Shown here in pieces: positions 9,048 to 17,052 of a stretch of 64,000 nt of DNA (the first letter of the stretch is position 1; each line of letters starts with the position of its first letter). The stretch is from Bacillota bacterium (GTDB lineage Bacteria; Bacillota; Clostridia; Oscillospirales; Oscillospiraceae). The notes under the pieces are model-generated. The model saw nothing but the letters and a program-made list of their open reading frames with translations. It was not told the DNA's origin and did no database searches. A program made the position numbers and the translations under genes. The stretch covers positions 186,001 to 250,000 of the forward strand of contig JAEWRY010000044.1 in assembly GCA_023459875.1 (NCBI GenBank), given 5' to 3'.

Positions 9048-9782
9048 ATGACAGAAGAACTGTTGGATGTAAGTTTGGAGGAGCGGTTTCAGGCGGTGTC
9101 CGAGAAGATTGCTGCCGCCGCAAGGGAGGCCGGCCGTGATACGGCGGAAATCACGCTGGTGGCGGCTACCAAGACCCAGACGGCGGAGACGGTAAAGAGG
9201 GTTATTGCCTCTGGCGTCACCGTCTGCGGAGAAAACCGGGTGCAGGAGCTCACAGACAAGCTGGCAGCATTCGCATACGACGGAGCGCAGGTCCATCTGA
9301 TCGGACATCTTCAGACGAATAAGGTAAAGGCGGTGGTAGGCCGGGTAGAGCTGATACATTCGGTGGACTCCATGCGGCTTTTGGAGGAAATAAGCAAAAG
9401 GGCCGAGGGACTGGGAATTGTACAGGATATTCTTTTAGAGGTTAACATCGCCGGGGAAGCAAGCAAGGAAGGCGCTCCCCCCGAAGAAATCCGGGCAATT
9501 GCCGCGCGCGCGGCAGCGCTTGCAGGCGTTCGGCTGCGCGGCCTTATGTGCATACCGCCTCCCGCATTAAAACCGGGTGATAATCGTGCGTTTTTCGCTG
9601 CTACTCATAACCTTTTTGTTGACATAAGAAATGAAATGCGTGATAATGTATCTAATGTGAATTGCCTGTCCATGGGCATGAGCGACGACTATGAGGACGC
9701 TATCCGGGAGGGGGCTACCCTGGTCCGGGTCGGCACCGCCCTCTTTGGACCCCGATCGCCGATCGGGCAAATGAAGTTTTAA
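9048..9782 (+). CDS. ylmE: YggS/YlmE-family PLP-binding protein
   Basis: This is the PLP-homeostasis family (YggS, PLPBP, YlmE), a monomeric TIM barrel with no known catalytic reaction. The 244-residue protein has the PLP-lysine strand LVAATKTQ near residue 40, GENRVQE, HLIGHLQTNKVK, and the C-terminal phosphate-binding SMGMSDDYEDAIREGATLVRVGTALFG region (shown here as one region around 200-230). All are conserved. It lies in the conserved Gram-positive division cluster ylmE-sepF-divIVA, just before sepF. Confidence 0.95.
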   Translation: MTEELLDVSLEERFQAVSEKIAAAAREAGRDTAEITLVAATKTQTAETVKRVIASGVTVCGENRVQELTDKLAAFAYDGAQVHLIGHLQTNKVKAVVGRVELIHSVDSMRLLEEISKRAEGLGIVQDILLEVNIAGEASKEGAPPEEIRAIAARAAALAGVRLRGLMCIPPPALKPGDNRAFFAATHNLFVDIRNEMRDNVSNVNCLSMGMSDDYEDAIREGATLVRVGTALFGPRSPIGQMKF

Positions 9783-9811
9783 CCAATAATGAAAGACTGG
9801 GGGTTGCTGAA

Positions 9812-10279
9812 ATGGGATTTATGGATGAACTCAAGCGTCTTGCCCGTCCCTATGAGGACGAGGAAGAGGACGAACTTGAAGATTTTGAAGAGCCGGTATC
9901 CCGTTCTGAGCGCGGACGGGAAAAGATGAAAGATACCGCTGGGACGTTTTCCCCTGCAGATAATGAGCGGCGCAACAACAAGGTAGTCAATATTCACACC
10001 ACCACCCAGCTCCAGGTGGTTCTCGTGAAGCCGGAACGTTTTGAAAACGCTTCCGAGATTGCCGATCATCTGCGTGAGAAGCGCACCGTTGTGCTCAATC
10101 TGGAGTCCACGAACAAGGAAATCGCACGGCGCCTGTTGGACTTTCTTTCCGGCGTTGCTTACGCGAAAGAGGGAAAGATCAAAAAGGTCGCCATTTCCAC
10201 CTACATCATTACTCCCTACAACGTAGATATTCTGGGCGATCTGATTGACGAGCTGGAGAATAACGGAATGTATTTCTAA
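9812..10279 (+). CDS. sepF: Cell division protein SepF
   Basis: SepF anchors FtsZ to the membrane and shapes the septum in Gram-positive bacteria. The 155-residue protein has an N-terminal amphipathic membrane-binding helix (MGFMDELKRLARPY), an acidic linker, and the C-terminal SepF domain (about residues 65-150: VVLVKPERFENASEIADHL, then TVVLNLESTNKEIARRLLDF, then VDILGD). It lies 29 bases after ylmE with a GGGGG ribosome binding site, and 85 bases before divIVA. The 85-base gap holds a small GCCGG/CCGGC hairpin (about 10298-10314). Confidence 0.96.
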   Translation: MGFMDELKRLARPYEDEEEDELEDFEEPVSRSERGREKMKDTAGTFSPADNERRNNKVVNIHTTTQLQVVLVKPERFENASEIADHLREKRTVVLNLESTNKEIARRLLDFLSGVAYAKEGKIKKVAISTYIITPYNVDILGDLIDELENNGMYF

Positions 10280-10364
10280 GCATCCCCAGCCACGGTTGCC
10301 GGTTTTGGCCGGCATATAGAATCGCCAGGCGGCAGGATCAACATAGGCAGGAGGACTGAATAGA

Positions 10365-11111
10365 ATGCTTACTCCTCAGGAAGTTGCAGAGCATGCCTTT
10401 TCAAAGGCATCCTTTGGCGGTTACAACATGGCTCAGGTGGACAAATTTCTGGATATTCTCACCGAGGATTACACCACCCTCTACAAGGAAAGTGCCGTTC
10501 TGAAGAACAAGATGAAGGTGCTGGTGGATAAGGTGGAGGAATACCGCGCCACGGAGGACGCCATGCGTATGACCCTGCTCTCCGCTCAGAAAATGGCAAC
10601 CGCCATGGTAGCCGAGGCTGAAGGGAAACGGGACGAAGCCATAAAGCGGGCTGAAAGCGAGGCACAGATGCGCACGATCGATATCCGCAGGGAAATCGCA
10701 AACGAGCAGGCGCGTCTTGAGGCGGCTCAGGCGTCCACCGCGGCTTTTGTCAAAAAGCTGCAGGAGCTGTACCGCAGGGAGCAAGACTATCTCGATCGTC
10801 TGTCTGAGGTTACGGCGCCCGTACAAAAAGCCGATCCCGTGGAAAAAACCGCCAGCGATATTGAGGAATCGATCGCCAAACTGGTGGCGGAAGCTGTACC
10901 CGCCGAAACAGACGAACCGGATGAGGATCCTGAGGATACCAAAGAGCTTCATCTTGATCCCGTGCTCTCCGCCGTTTCACAACCGGCTCCCAAAAAAGAA
11001 AACAAATTTGAGATCATTGACCTTACCGATCAGCCCTCGAAACAGGACGCCGAGCCCCCCCGCCGGATTCGCTTCGAAGATCTCCAGTTCGGCAAGGATT
11101 ACGAGTTGTAA
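10365..11111 (+). CDS. divIVA: Cell division/polarity protein DivIVA
   Basis: DivIVA recognises negatively curved membrane at poles and septa. The 248-residue protein has the family N-terminus: MLTPQEVAEHAFSKASFGGY, with the aromatic and basic residues that insert into membrane, and NMAQVDKFLD. A long coiled coil (about 35-150) is followed by an acidic, Pro/Glu-rich tail ending in RRIRFEDLQFGKDYEL. The ATG at 10365 has AGGAGG 10-16 bases upstream. It follows sepF in the classical ylm order. A strong hairpin follows at 11144-11179. Confidence 0.93.
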   Translation: MLTPQEVAEHAFSKASFGGYNMAQVDKFLDILTEDYTTLYKESAVLKNKMKVLVDKVEEYRATEDAMRMTLLSAQKMATAMVAEAEGKRDEAIKRAESEAQMRTIDIRREIANEQARLEAAQASTAAFVKKLQELYRREQDYLDRLSEVTAPVQKADPVEKTASDIEESIAKLVAEAVPAETDEPDEDPEDTKELHLDPVLSAVSQPAPKKENKFEIIDLTDQPSKQDAEPPRRIRFEDLQFGKDYEL

Positions 11112-11143
11112 CCTTCACACCCGCGCATATATGGAACCAGCGG

Positions 11144-11179
11144 CGGAACCTGCTCCGGCTTAAGTCGGGGCGGGTTCCG
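11144..11179 (+). promoter_or_regulatory. Strong hairpin between divIVA and ileS
   Basis: CGGAACC (11144-11150) pairs with GGTTCCG (11173-11179), and the inner GCTCCG/CGGGGC bases extend the stem. There is no T-run after it, so it is not a clear terminator; it may act as a weak terminator, a processing site or an mRNA stabiliser. No T-box precedes ileS here. Confidence 0.4.
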
Positions 11180-11206
11180 TTGTCAGAAATAAAGGAGAAC
11201 GACGTC

Positions 11207-14014
11207 ATGTCTCAGGACTATAATAAGACCATCAATCTGCCCCAGACCGATTTTCCCATGCGTGCGGGACTGCCCCGCAGGGAGCCGGAAATGCTCAAGG
11301 CCTTCCAGTCGGCCGATATTTACGGCAGCCTTATGAAGAAAAATGCGGGGAAACCCAACTTCATTCTTCACGACGGCCCTCCCTATGCGAACGGCGACAT
11401 CCACATCGGTACCGCACTCAACAAAATACTGAAGGATATCATTGTGCGGTATAAGAACATGTCCGGTTGGTGCGCCCCGTATGTGCCAGGCTGGGACACC
11501 CATGGTCTTCCCATTGAAAGCGCCATTCTCAAAAATAAAAAGGTGAAGCGGGAAGAGCTCACCACCTCCCAATTCCGGGAAAAATGCAAGGAATACGCCC
11601 TCTCCTTCGTGGATAAGCAGCGGGAGGAATTCATGCGTCTTGGGGGCGTGGGCGACTGGTTCCATCCTTATCTGACCCTCAGCCCCGATTTTGAAGCCAT
11701 GCAGGTCCGCGTGTTCGGCGTCATGGCGGAAAAGGGTTATATTTATAAAGGACTGAAGCCTGTCTATTGGTGCCCACAGGACGAAACCGCCCTGGCAGAG
11801 GCCGAAATTGAATATGCTGACGATAAGTGCACCTCCATTTTTGTGAAGTTCGCAGTGAAGGACGATCACGGTAAGCTCTCCGGATATACCGACCTGTCCA
11901 AAACTTACTTTGTCATCTGGACCACCACTACCTGGACTCTTCCCGGTAACCTGGGCATCTCCCTCAACGCCAATTTCGATTACATCCTTATGAAAACGCC
12001 CAGCGGCGAGGTCTATATTGTGGCCAAGGACCTGGCTCCCGCCGTGGCCAAGGCCGCCGGCTTGGAATCCTACGAAACTCTCGCCACCTTAAAGGGTAGC
12101 GAGTTTGACCTTATGACCGCGAAGCATCCCTTCTACGACAGGGATTCTGTCGTCATGAACGGCGACCATGTGACTCTCGAGGCCGGCTCCGGCTGCGTAC
12201 ACACCGCTCCCGGCTTCGGCGCCGAGGACTTTGCCATCTGCCGCGAGTATGATCAGAATCACGGTACCCACATCGGGGTCATCGTCCCCGTCAACTCCAA
12301 GGGCGTCATGACAGACGAGGCAGGCCAGTTCGCGGGGCTCTATTACGAGAAAGCCAACGAGGTCATTCTGACCGTCCTGCGGGAGGGCGGTGCCCTTCTG
12401 GCCGAAGAGGTCATGACCCACCCCTACCCTCATTGCTGGCGCTGCAAGAAGCCCATCATCTACCGGGCCACCGAGCAGTGGTTCTGTTCGGTTGACGCCA
12501 TCAAGGACGCCGCTATCAAAGCCTGCGACGACATCCGCTGGTTCCCCGAGTGGGGAAAAGAGCGCATGGTCTCCATGATCGCCGAGCGCAACGACTGGTG
12601 CATTTCCCGCCAGCGGGTCTGGGGCGTTCCCATCCCCATCTTCTACTGCGAAAAGTGCGGCAAGGACATTGTGACGCCCGAGACCATTGATAGAGTTGCG
12701 GGCCTCTTCCGCAACCAAGGTTCCAGCGTCTGGTTTGAAAAAGAGGCTGACGAGCTGGTGCCCGAGGGTTTCCGCTGCCCCGTGTGCGGCCACAACCACT
12801 TTACCAAGGAAAGCGACATCATGGACGTCTGGTTCGATTCCGGATCCACCCACGCCGCCGTCCTCGATCAGCGTCCCGAGCTGCAGTTCCCCGCCGACCT
12901 CTATCTGGAGGGCGGCGACCAGTACCGGGGCTGGTTCCAGTCCTCCATGCTCACCTCCATCGCCTCCAAGGGCGTCGCCCCCTACCGGCAGATTATCACC
13001 CACGGCTGGACGGTGGACGGCGAAGGACGGGCTATGCACAAATCCCTGGGCAATGCCGTCGCCCCCGAAGAGATCATCAAGGATTACGGCGCCGACATGC
13101 TGCGTCTGTGGGTTTCCTCCGCCGACTACAAGCAGGACATGAGGATTTCCAAGGAAATCATGAAGCAGCTTTCCGACGCTTATTTAAAAATCCGCAATAC
13201 CGCCCGTTATATGCTGGGAAACCTTTTCGATTTTAACCCCGACAATCAGGTGGCCCCTGAAGAGCTGCCCGAGCTGGACCGGTGGGCGCTCTCCCGCTTT
13301 AACGAGCTGGTTAAAAAGGTGCGTACCGCTTACGACGTCTACGAGTTCCATGTGGTCTACCGTGCCGTTTATAACTTCTGCGTCATCGATCTGAGCAACT
13401 TCTATCTGGACATCATCAAGGACCGCCTTTATTGCGACGGAACGGATTCCAAATTCCGCCGCTCCGCGCAGACTGCCATGTACCGCATACTGGACGGCAT
13501 GACGCGGATGCTGGCTCCTATCCTGGCTTTTACCGGCGAAGAGATCTGGGAAGCTATGCCTCATGACAGCCGAGCCGATACCGGAAACGTTCTCTATAAC
13601 GACATGCCCCGTTACGACGAGACTCTGGCCCTCTCCCCCGCCCAGTCGGCCAAGTGGGATAAGCTCATCGCCCTGCGCACAGACGTAAACCGCGCCCTGG
13701 AGCTGGCAAGAAACGAAAAGCGCATCGGTAAATCCCTTGAGGCCAACGTTACGCTCTATATTACCGAGCCCTCCCTGCTGGAAGCCTGCAGCGGCGTCAA
13801 TCTGGCCGAGCTTTGCATCGTCTCCTCCGCGGATGTGGTAAGCGCTCACGGCAGCGGGTTTACGGGTACAACGGAAGGCCTCGCCGTCTCGGTTTCCTCC
13901 GCGCCGGCTCCCAAGTGCGTGCGCTGCTGGATGCACAGCGACCATGTGGGCGAAAGTGAGAACCACCCGGAACTTTGTCCGAGATGCGCCGCGGTTGTTG
14001 GGGAGCAGGACTGA
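11207..14014 (+). CDS. ileS: Isoleucyl-tRNA synthetase
   Basis: IleRS charges tRNA-Ile and edits valine. The ATG at 11207 has AAAGGAG (11191-11197) upstream; a TTG at 11180 is less likely. The 935-residue protein shows the class I HIGH motif as GDIHIGTALNK, the CP1 editing domain, the KMSKS equivalent MHKSLGN, and a C-terminal zinc site (CVRCW and CPRCAAVV). Length and motifs match the eubacterial mupirocin-sensitive type. It sits after divIVA and overlaps no neighbour; lspA begins two bases after its stop, so ileS-lspA-rluD form one unit. Confidence 0.97.
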   Translation: MSQDYNKTINLPQTDFPMRAGLPRREPEMLKAFQSADIYGSLMKKNAGKPNFILHDGPPYANGDIHIGTALNKILKDIIVRYKNMSGWCAPYVPGWDTHGLPIESAILKNKKVKREELTTSQFREKCKEYALSFVDKQREEFMRLGGVGDWFHPYLTLSPDFEAMQVRVFGVMAEKGYIYKGLKPVYWCPQDETALAEAEIEYADDKCTSIFVKFAVKDDHGKLSGYTDLSKTYFVIWTTTTWTLPGNLGISLNANFDYILMKTPSGEVYIVAKDLAPAVAKAAGLESYETLATLKGSEFDLMTAKHPFYDRDSVVMNGDHVTLEAGSGCVHTAPGFGAEDFAICREYDQNHGTHIGVIVPVNSKGVMTDEAGQFAGLYYEKANEVILTVLREGGALLAEEVMTHPYPHCWRCKKPIIYRATEQWFCSVDAIKDAAIKACDDIRWFPEWGKERMVSMIAERNDWCISRQRVWGVPIPIFYCEKCGKDIVTPETIDRVAGLFRNQGSSVWFEKEADELVPEGFRCPVCGHNHFTKESDIMDVWFDSGSTHAAVLDQRPELQFPADLYLEGGDQYRGWFQSSMLTSIASKGVAPYRQIITHGWTVDGEGRAMHKSLGNAVAPEEIIKDYGADMLRLWVSSADYKQDMRISKEIMKQLSDAYLKIRNTARYMLGNLFDFNPDNQVAPEELPELDRWALSRFNELVKKVRTAYDVYEFHVVYRAVYNFCVIDLSNFYLDIIKDRLYCDGTDSKFRRSAQTAMYRILDGMTRMLAPILAFTGEEIWEAMPHDSRADTGNVLYNDMPRYDETLALSPAQSAKWDKLIALRTDVNRALELARNEKRIGKSLEANVTLYITEPSLLEACSGVNLAELCIVSSADVVSAHGSGFTGTTEGLAVSVSSAPAPKCVRCWMHSDHVGESENHPELCPRCAAVVGEQD

Positions 14015-14016
14015 GT

Positions 14017-14472
14017 ATGCTCTACGCTTTGCTCGTTGCCGTATTGGTTGGGGCCGATCAGATCACAAAATTCCTGGTCCGTACTCATGTTCCGCTTTAC
14101 GGCAGCCGTCCTTTGATTCCTCATTTGGTGCAGCTCACCTATGTCCGCAACACCGGAGCCGCCTTTTCTCTCTTTGCCAAACACACCTGGATCCTGGCTG
14201 TCCTTTCCGCTGTTGTGTCGGTTGCCATCATCATTGTTCTGGCGAAAGGGATTGTCGACACTTCGGCGGGACGCCTGTGCCTTTCCGTGCTGCTTGCCGG
14301 TACCATTGGCAATTTCATTGACCGGGCATTTATTGGGTACGTCACCGATATGTTTGACCTTCTCTTTATGTCTTTTGCCGTATTCAACATAGCGGATATC
14401 TGCATCGTATGCGGCGGCATAGCCACTTGTATCTACCTGCTCTTCTTTTACACGAAATGGGAGAAAGAATGA
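14017..14472 (+). CDS. lspA: Lipoprotein signal peptidase LspA
   Basis: LspA is the aspartyl membrane protease that cleaves signal peptides from prolipoproteins. The 151-residue protein has four predicted membrane segments. The two catalytic aspartates are in GNFIDR (after the third segment) and FNIADICI (fourth segment), and the YVRNTGAAFS motif is intact. The ATG at 14017 is two bases after the ileS stop, with GGGGAGCAGGA upstream. Its stop overlaps the rluD start by four bases (ATGA), so translation is probably coupled. Confidence 0.96.
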   Translation: MLYALLVAVLVGADQITKFLVRTHVPLYGSRPLIPHLVQLTYVRNTGAAFSLFAKHTWILAVLSAVVSVAIIIVLAKGIVDTSAGRLCLSVLLAGTIGNFIDRAFIGYVTDMFDLLFMSFAVFNIADICIVCGGIATCIYLLFFYTKWEKE

Positions 14473-15392
14473 CCGAAGAAACTATCCTTACCATCACCGC
14501 CGACAAGGACGGCGAGCGGGCCGACAGCTTTCTGGCGCGCTCTGCCGAGGGTCTCACCCGGGCAAAAGCCCAGCGTCTCATGGAAGACGGCGCTGTTACC
14601 CGGAACGGGAAGGCAATTAAAAAGAATGATAAAATGACCTTCGGCGATACGCTGAAGGTCATTTTGCCCTTGCCCGAACCCATAGACGCCTTTCCTCAGA
14701 ACATCCCAATTGACGTGGTCTATGAAGACGCGGATGTGATTGTGGTAAACAAGCCTGTAGGAATGGTGGTTCATCCTTCTCCAGGCCACCCGGACGGCAC
14801 GTTGGTCAACGCTCTGTTATATCATTGCGGAACTTCACTCTCCGGAATCAACGGGAAGCTGCGCCCCGGCATTGTCCACCGAATCGACCGGGACACCTCT
14901 GGACTGATCATCGCAGCCAAGAATGACGCCGCCCACCTGTCTCTCGCCGCACAGCTGGAGGGTCATTCTCTTTACCGGGAATACGAGGCTGTAGTGCTTG
15001 GAAATCTGAAGGAAGAGGAAGGGACGGTGGACGCGCCCATCGGCCGCCACCCGGTGAATCGAAAAAAAATGGCGGTCGACCGGCAAAACGGCCGCAGGGC
15101 AGTTACCCACTGGAAGGTACTTTCCCGTTATCCCGGCTACACGCATGTCCAGTGCCGTTTGGAAACCGGGCGTACGCACCAGATTAGGGTCCATATGGCC
15201 TGGCTGGGACATCCGGTTCTGGGGGACCCGGTATACGGCAGGGGAAAACCATGGCCCTTCCTTGCCGGGCAATGTCTCCACGCGCGCACCCTTTCCTTTG
15301 TTCATCCCAGGTCGGGCGAGAGAGTCACGGTCACCTGCCCTCTCCCCGAGTATTTTCTGCTGGTCTTGACAAAGCTGGCCCGGCTGATATAA
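14469..15392 (+). CDS. rluD: RluD-family 23S rRNA pseudouridine synthase
   Basis: RluA/RluD enzymes isomerise uridine to pseudouridine in 23S rRNA or tRNA. The 307-residue protein has an N-terminal S4 RNA-binding domain (about residues 18-65) and the catalytic domain with HRIDRDTSGLIIAAK, which holds the catalytic Asp, then GRTHQIRVHMAWLGHPVLGD. The start at 14469 overlaps the lspA stop. Exact rRNA target positions cannot be told from sequence. Its last codons overlap the promoter of the thiT riboswitch unit. Confidence 0.93.
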   Translation: MTEETILTITADKDGERADSFLARSAEGLTRAKAQRLMEDGAVTRNGKAIKKNDKMTFGDTLKVILPLPEPIDAFPQNIPIDVVYEDADVIVVNKPVGMVVHPSPGHPDGTLVNALLYHCGTSLSGINGKLRPGIVHRIDRDTSGLIIAAKNDAAHLSLAAQLEGHSLYREYEAVVLGNLKEEEGTVDAPIGRHPVNRKKMAVDRQNGRRAVTHWKVLSRYPGYTHVQCRLETGRTHQIRVHMAWLGHPVLGDPVYGRGKPWPFLAGQCLHARTLSFVHPRSGERVTVTCPLPEYFLLVLTKLARLI

Positions 15393-15393
15393 T
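15366..15393 (+). promoter_or_regulatory. Consensus sigma-A promoter for the TPP riboswitch-thiT unit
   Basis: TTGACA (15366-15371) and TATAAT (15388-15393) are both perfect consensus, spaced 16 bases apart. The promoter lies inside the last codons of rluD, and the -10 box overlaps the rluD stop codon. Transcription should begin near 15400, just before the riboswitch. Confidence 0.85.
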
Positions 15394-15417
15394 GGTGACA
15401 GCCACAGCAAAAATCGA

Positions 15418-15515
15418 ATACGGGGGCGCTGGACGCAAGTCCGGCTGAGATTGAAGCGTATCGCTGCTTCGTGTCCCTTGGAACCTGATCCGGGTAATGC
15501 CGGCGTAGGAAGATG
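15418..15515 (+). promoter_or_regulatory. TPP (THI-box) riboswitch
   Basis: The conserved THI-box elements are all visible in order: GGGGCGCTGGACGC, GGCTGAGA, a variable arm, then CCCTTGGAACCTGATC, CGGGTAATGCCGGCGTAGGA. This is the classical thi-box aptamer that binds thiamine pyrophosphate. It is followed by an intrinsic terminator and by thiT, so TPP should switch the transporter gene off. Confidence 0.96.
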
Positions 15516-15541
15516 ATTCGGCAATGAAGTCGTTTCGCTCG

Positions 15542-15585
15542 TACCGCACTGCGCATGTTCCGGTTTGCGCTGCGGTATATTTTTT
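15542..15585 (+). terminator. Riboswitch-linked intrinsic terminator
   Basis: TACCGCA (15542-15548) pairs with TGCGGTA (15571-15577), extended by GCGCA/TGCGC, followed by ATATTTTTT. This hairpin is nested inside a second complementary pair, AGTCGTTTC (15528-15536) with GAAACGACT (15591-15599). That second pair would also hide part of the thiT ribosome binding site GGGAGG. Confidence 0.85.
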
Positions 15586-15599
15586 GGGAGGAAACGACT

Positions 15600-16163
15600 A
15601 TGAAACAAGATTCCATGCGAAAAACCACCCGTATGCTCTGCGAAGGCGCCGTTCTGATTGCGGGCGCTCAGGTCCTCAGCTTTATTAAGCTCTATGAATT
15701 ACTCAACGGCGGTTCCCTTACTCTGGCCATGTTCCCCATCCTGCTCTTCGCCGTGCGCTGGGGGCTGGGCGCGGGCTTTATGGGCGGCTTTGTCTTCGGC
15801 GCTCTGCAGTTTATGTTCGACGGCGGCTTTGCCCTCGGCTGGCAGTCCATGATCGGGGATTATTTCGTGGCCTTTGCCGCATTGGGCCTGGCCGGAATCT
15901 TCCGCCGCAGGAAACTTGGTATTTTCCCGGGCATCGTGGTCGGCTGCGCCGCCAGGTTCCTCGTTCACTATGTCGTCGGCGCAACCATCTGGGCGGAGTG
16001 GATGCCTGCGGAATTTCTCGGCATGACCATGACAACTCCCTGGATCTATTCAGCTATATATAACGGAGTGTATATGCTCCCCAATACGGTGCTTGCGCTT
16101 GTCATTGCCGCTTTGCTTTACAAGCCCATGAACAAGTATCTGACGGGGGCAGACCTGGAATAA
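15600..16163 (+). CDS. thiT: Thiamine ECF transporter S component ThiT
   Basis: ThiT is the membrane substrate-binding subunit of the energy-coupling-factor thiamine importer; it works with a shared EcfAA'T module that is not in this window. The 187-residue protein has about six hydrophobic segments and the ThiT features LSFIKLYELLNGGSLTLAMFP near residues 25-45 (the glycine-serine thiamine-site loop) and a C-terminal Tyr/Asn-rich segment. The ATG at 15600 has GGGAGG eight bases upstream. The TPP riboswitch just before it supports the substrate call. Confidence 0.95.
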   Translation: MKQDSMRKTTRMLCEGAVLIAGAQVLSFIKLYELLNGGSLTLAMFPILLFAVRWGLGAGFMGGFVFGALQFMFDGGFALGWQSMIGDYFVAFAALGLAGIFRRRKLGIFPGIVVGCAARFLVHYVVGATIWAEWMPAEFLGMTMTTPWIYSAIYNGVYMLPNTVLALVIAALLYKPMNKYLTGADLE

Positions 16164-16178
16164 AGAAAAGGTGTTTCT

Positions 16179-16994
16179 ATGGGGAAATTTGACGGCGTGC
16201 TTCTGGTGAGCGATTATGACGACACCCTCTACAGCGGGAGTTTTTCAGTCTCTGAGGAGAACCGCACCGCCATCCGGTATTTCATAGCAAACGGCGGGCA
16301 TTTCACCGTTGCCACCGGCAGAGCCCACACTACCTTCGCCCCTCAGGTCATAAAAGAACAGATTCCCATGAACGCGCCGGCGATTCTCTCCAACGGTTCC
16401 GCCGTTTACGATTTCAACGCGAATAAAATGATCTATCAGACTTTCCTGCGCCCAGAGACCTTGACGAGACTGGAACTTCTGGTCAGCGATATTCCCGAGG
16501 TGGGCTTTGAAGCTTATCACGGAGAAGACATCTATATCTATCACCCCAATCAGGTCACCCGCGCCCATCTGGAGCGGGTGGGGGTCACCGGCACCGAGTG
16601 TCCCATCAGGGAAATGCCCGTGCCATGGACAAAAGTGATCCTGGAGCAAGCCCACGCGGTGCTTGAGCAAACGCAGGTCTATATTCTGAGCCGGTGGGGA
16701 AGTCAGTATGAGGCTATCTTTTCCAACCGGCATCTTCTGGAGCTCACCGACAAAGGAAGCACCAAGGGCGATATGGTACTGTGGCTGGCCGACTATTTGA
16801 AGATTTCCCGGGAACATATCTACTGCGTGGGTGACAGTCCCAACGACATCTCCATGCTGGCCGTCTCGGCCGTTCCTTTTGCCTGTGGCAACTGTACCGA
16901 CGAGGTAGCGAACTGGGGCGCGACGTTAATCAATTCCTGCGACGACAGCTGCGTTGCCCAAATTATCGGGATATTGGATCAGAACTATCAATAG
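16179..16994 (+). CDS. Cof-type HAD-IIB family phosphatase
   Basis: HAD-IIB proteins hydrolyse sugar phosphates or other small phosphates. In the 271-residue product, motif I is VSDYDDTLYSG (nucleophile Asp near residue 10), motif II is ATGRAHTTF, and the C-terminal motif III/IV is KGDMVLWL followed by GDSPNDISML. A cap domain lies between (about 85-190). The substrate cannot be told. The ATG at 16179 has AAAGG upstream, 15 bases after thiT, so it may share the thiT transcript; a function in thiamine salvage is possible but is only an inference from position. A terminator follows. Confidence 0.88.
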   Translation: MGKFDGVLLVSDYDDTLYSGSFSVSEENRTAIRYFIANGGHFTVATGRAHTTFAPQVIKEQIPMNAPAILSNGSAVYDFNANKMIYQTFLRPETLTRLELLVSDIPEVGFEAYHGEDIYIYHPNQVTRAHLERVGVTGTECPIREMPVPWTKVILEQAHAVLEQTQVYILSRWGSQYEAIFSNRHLLELTDKGSTKGDMVLWLADYLKISREHIYCVGDSPNDISMLAVSAVPFACGNCTDEVANWGATLINSCDDSCVAQIIGILDQNYQ

Positions 16995-17009
16995 AACAGG
17001 ACAAACGAA

Positions 17010-17046
17010 CGCCCGGCTCCACAACTTGGAGCCGGGTGTGTTTTTT
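17010..17046 (+). terminator. Intrinsic terminator after the HAD gene
   Basis: GCCCGGCTCC (17011-17020) pairs with GGAGCCGGGT (17028-17037), followed by GTGTTTTTTC. It sits between the converging HAD gene and aspS. Confidence 0.9.
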
Positions 17047-17052
17047 CTATTC

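Noticed and set aside
11112..11206. Possible T-box before ileS
   Set aside because: The gap is only 95 bases and lacks the GGTGGNACCGCG sequence. It holds a strong hairpin instead.
15555..15599. Earlier start for thiT within the leader
   Set aside because: The frame is open from 15555 but those codons lie in the terminator hairpin. The ATG at 15600 has a good ribosome binding site and matches the family start.
16803..16815. ATTTCCCGGGAA, close to the Bacillus Noc-binding site
   Set aside because: TTTCCCGGG-type matches also occur near 15922, 18253, 22088, 27901 and 39270. In sequence this rich in G and C they are expected by chance, and none is a full match to the 14-base consensus.
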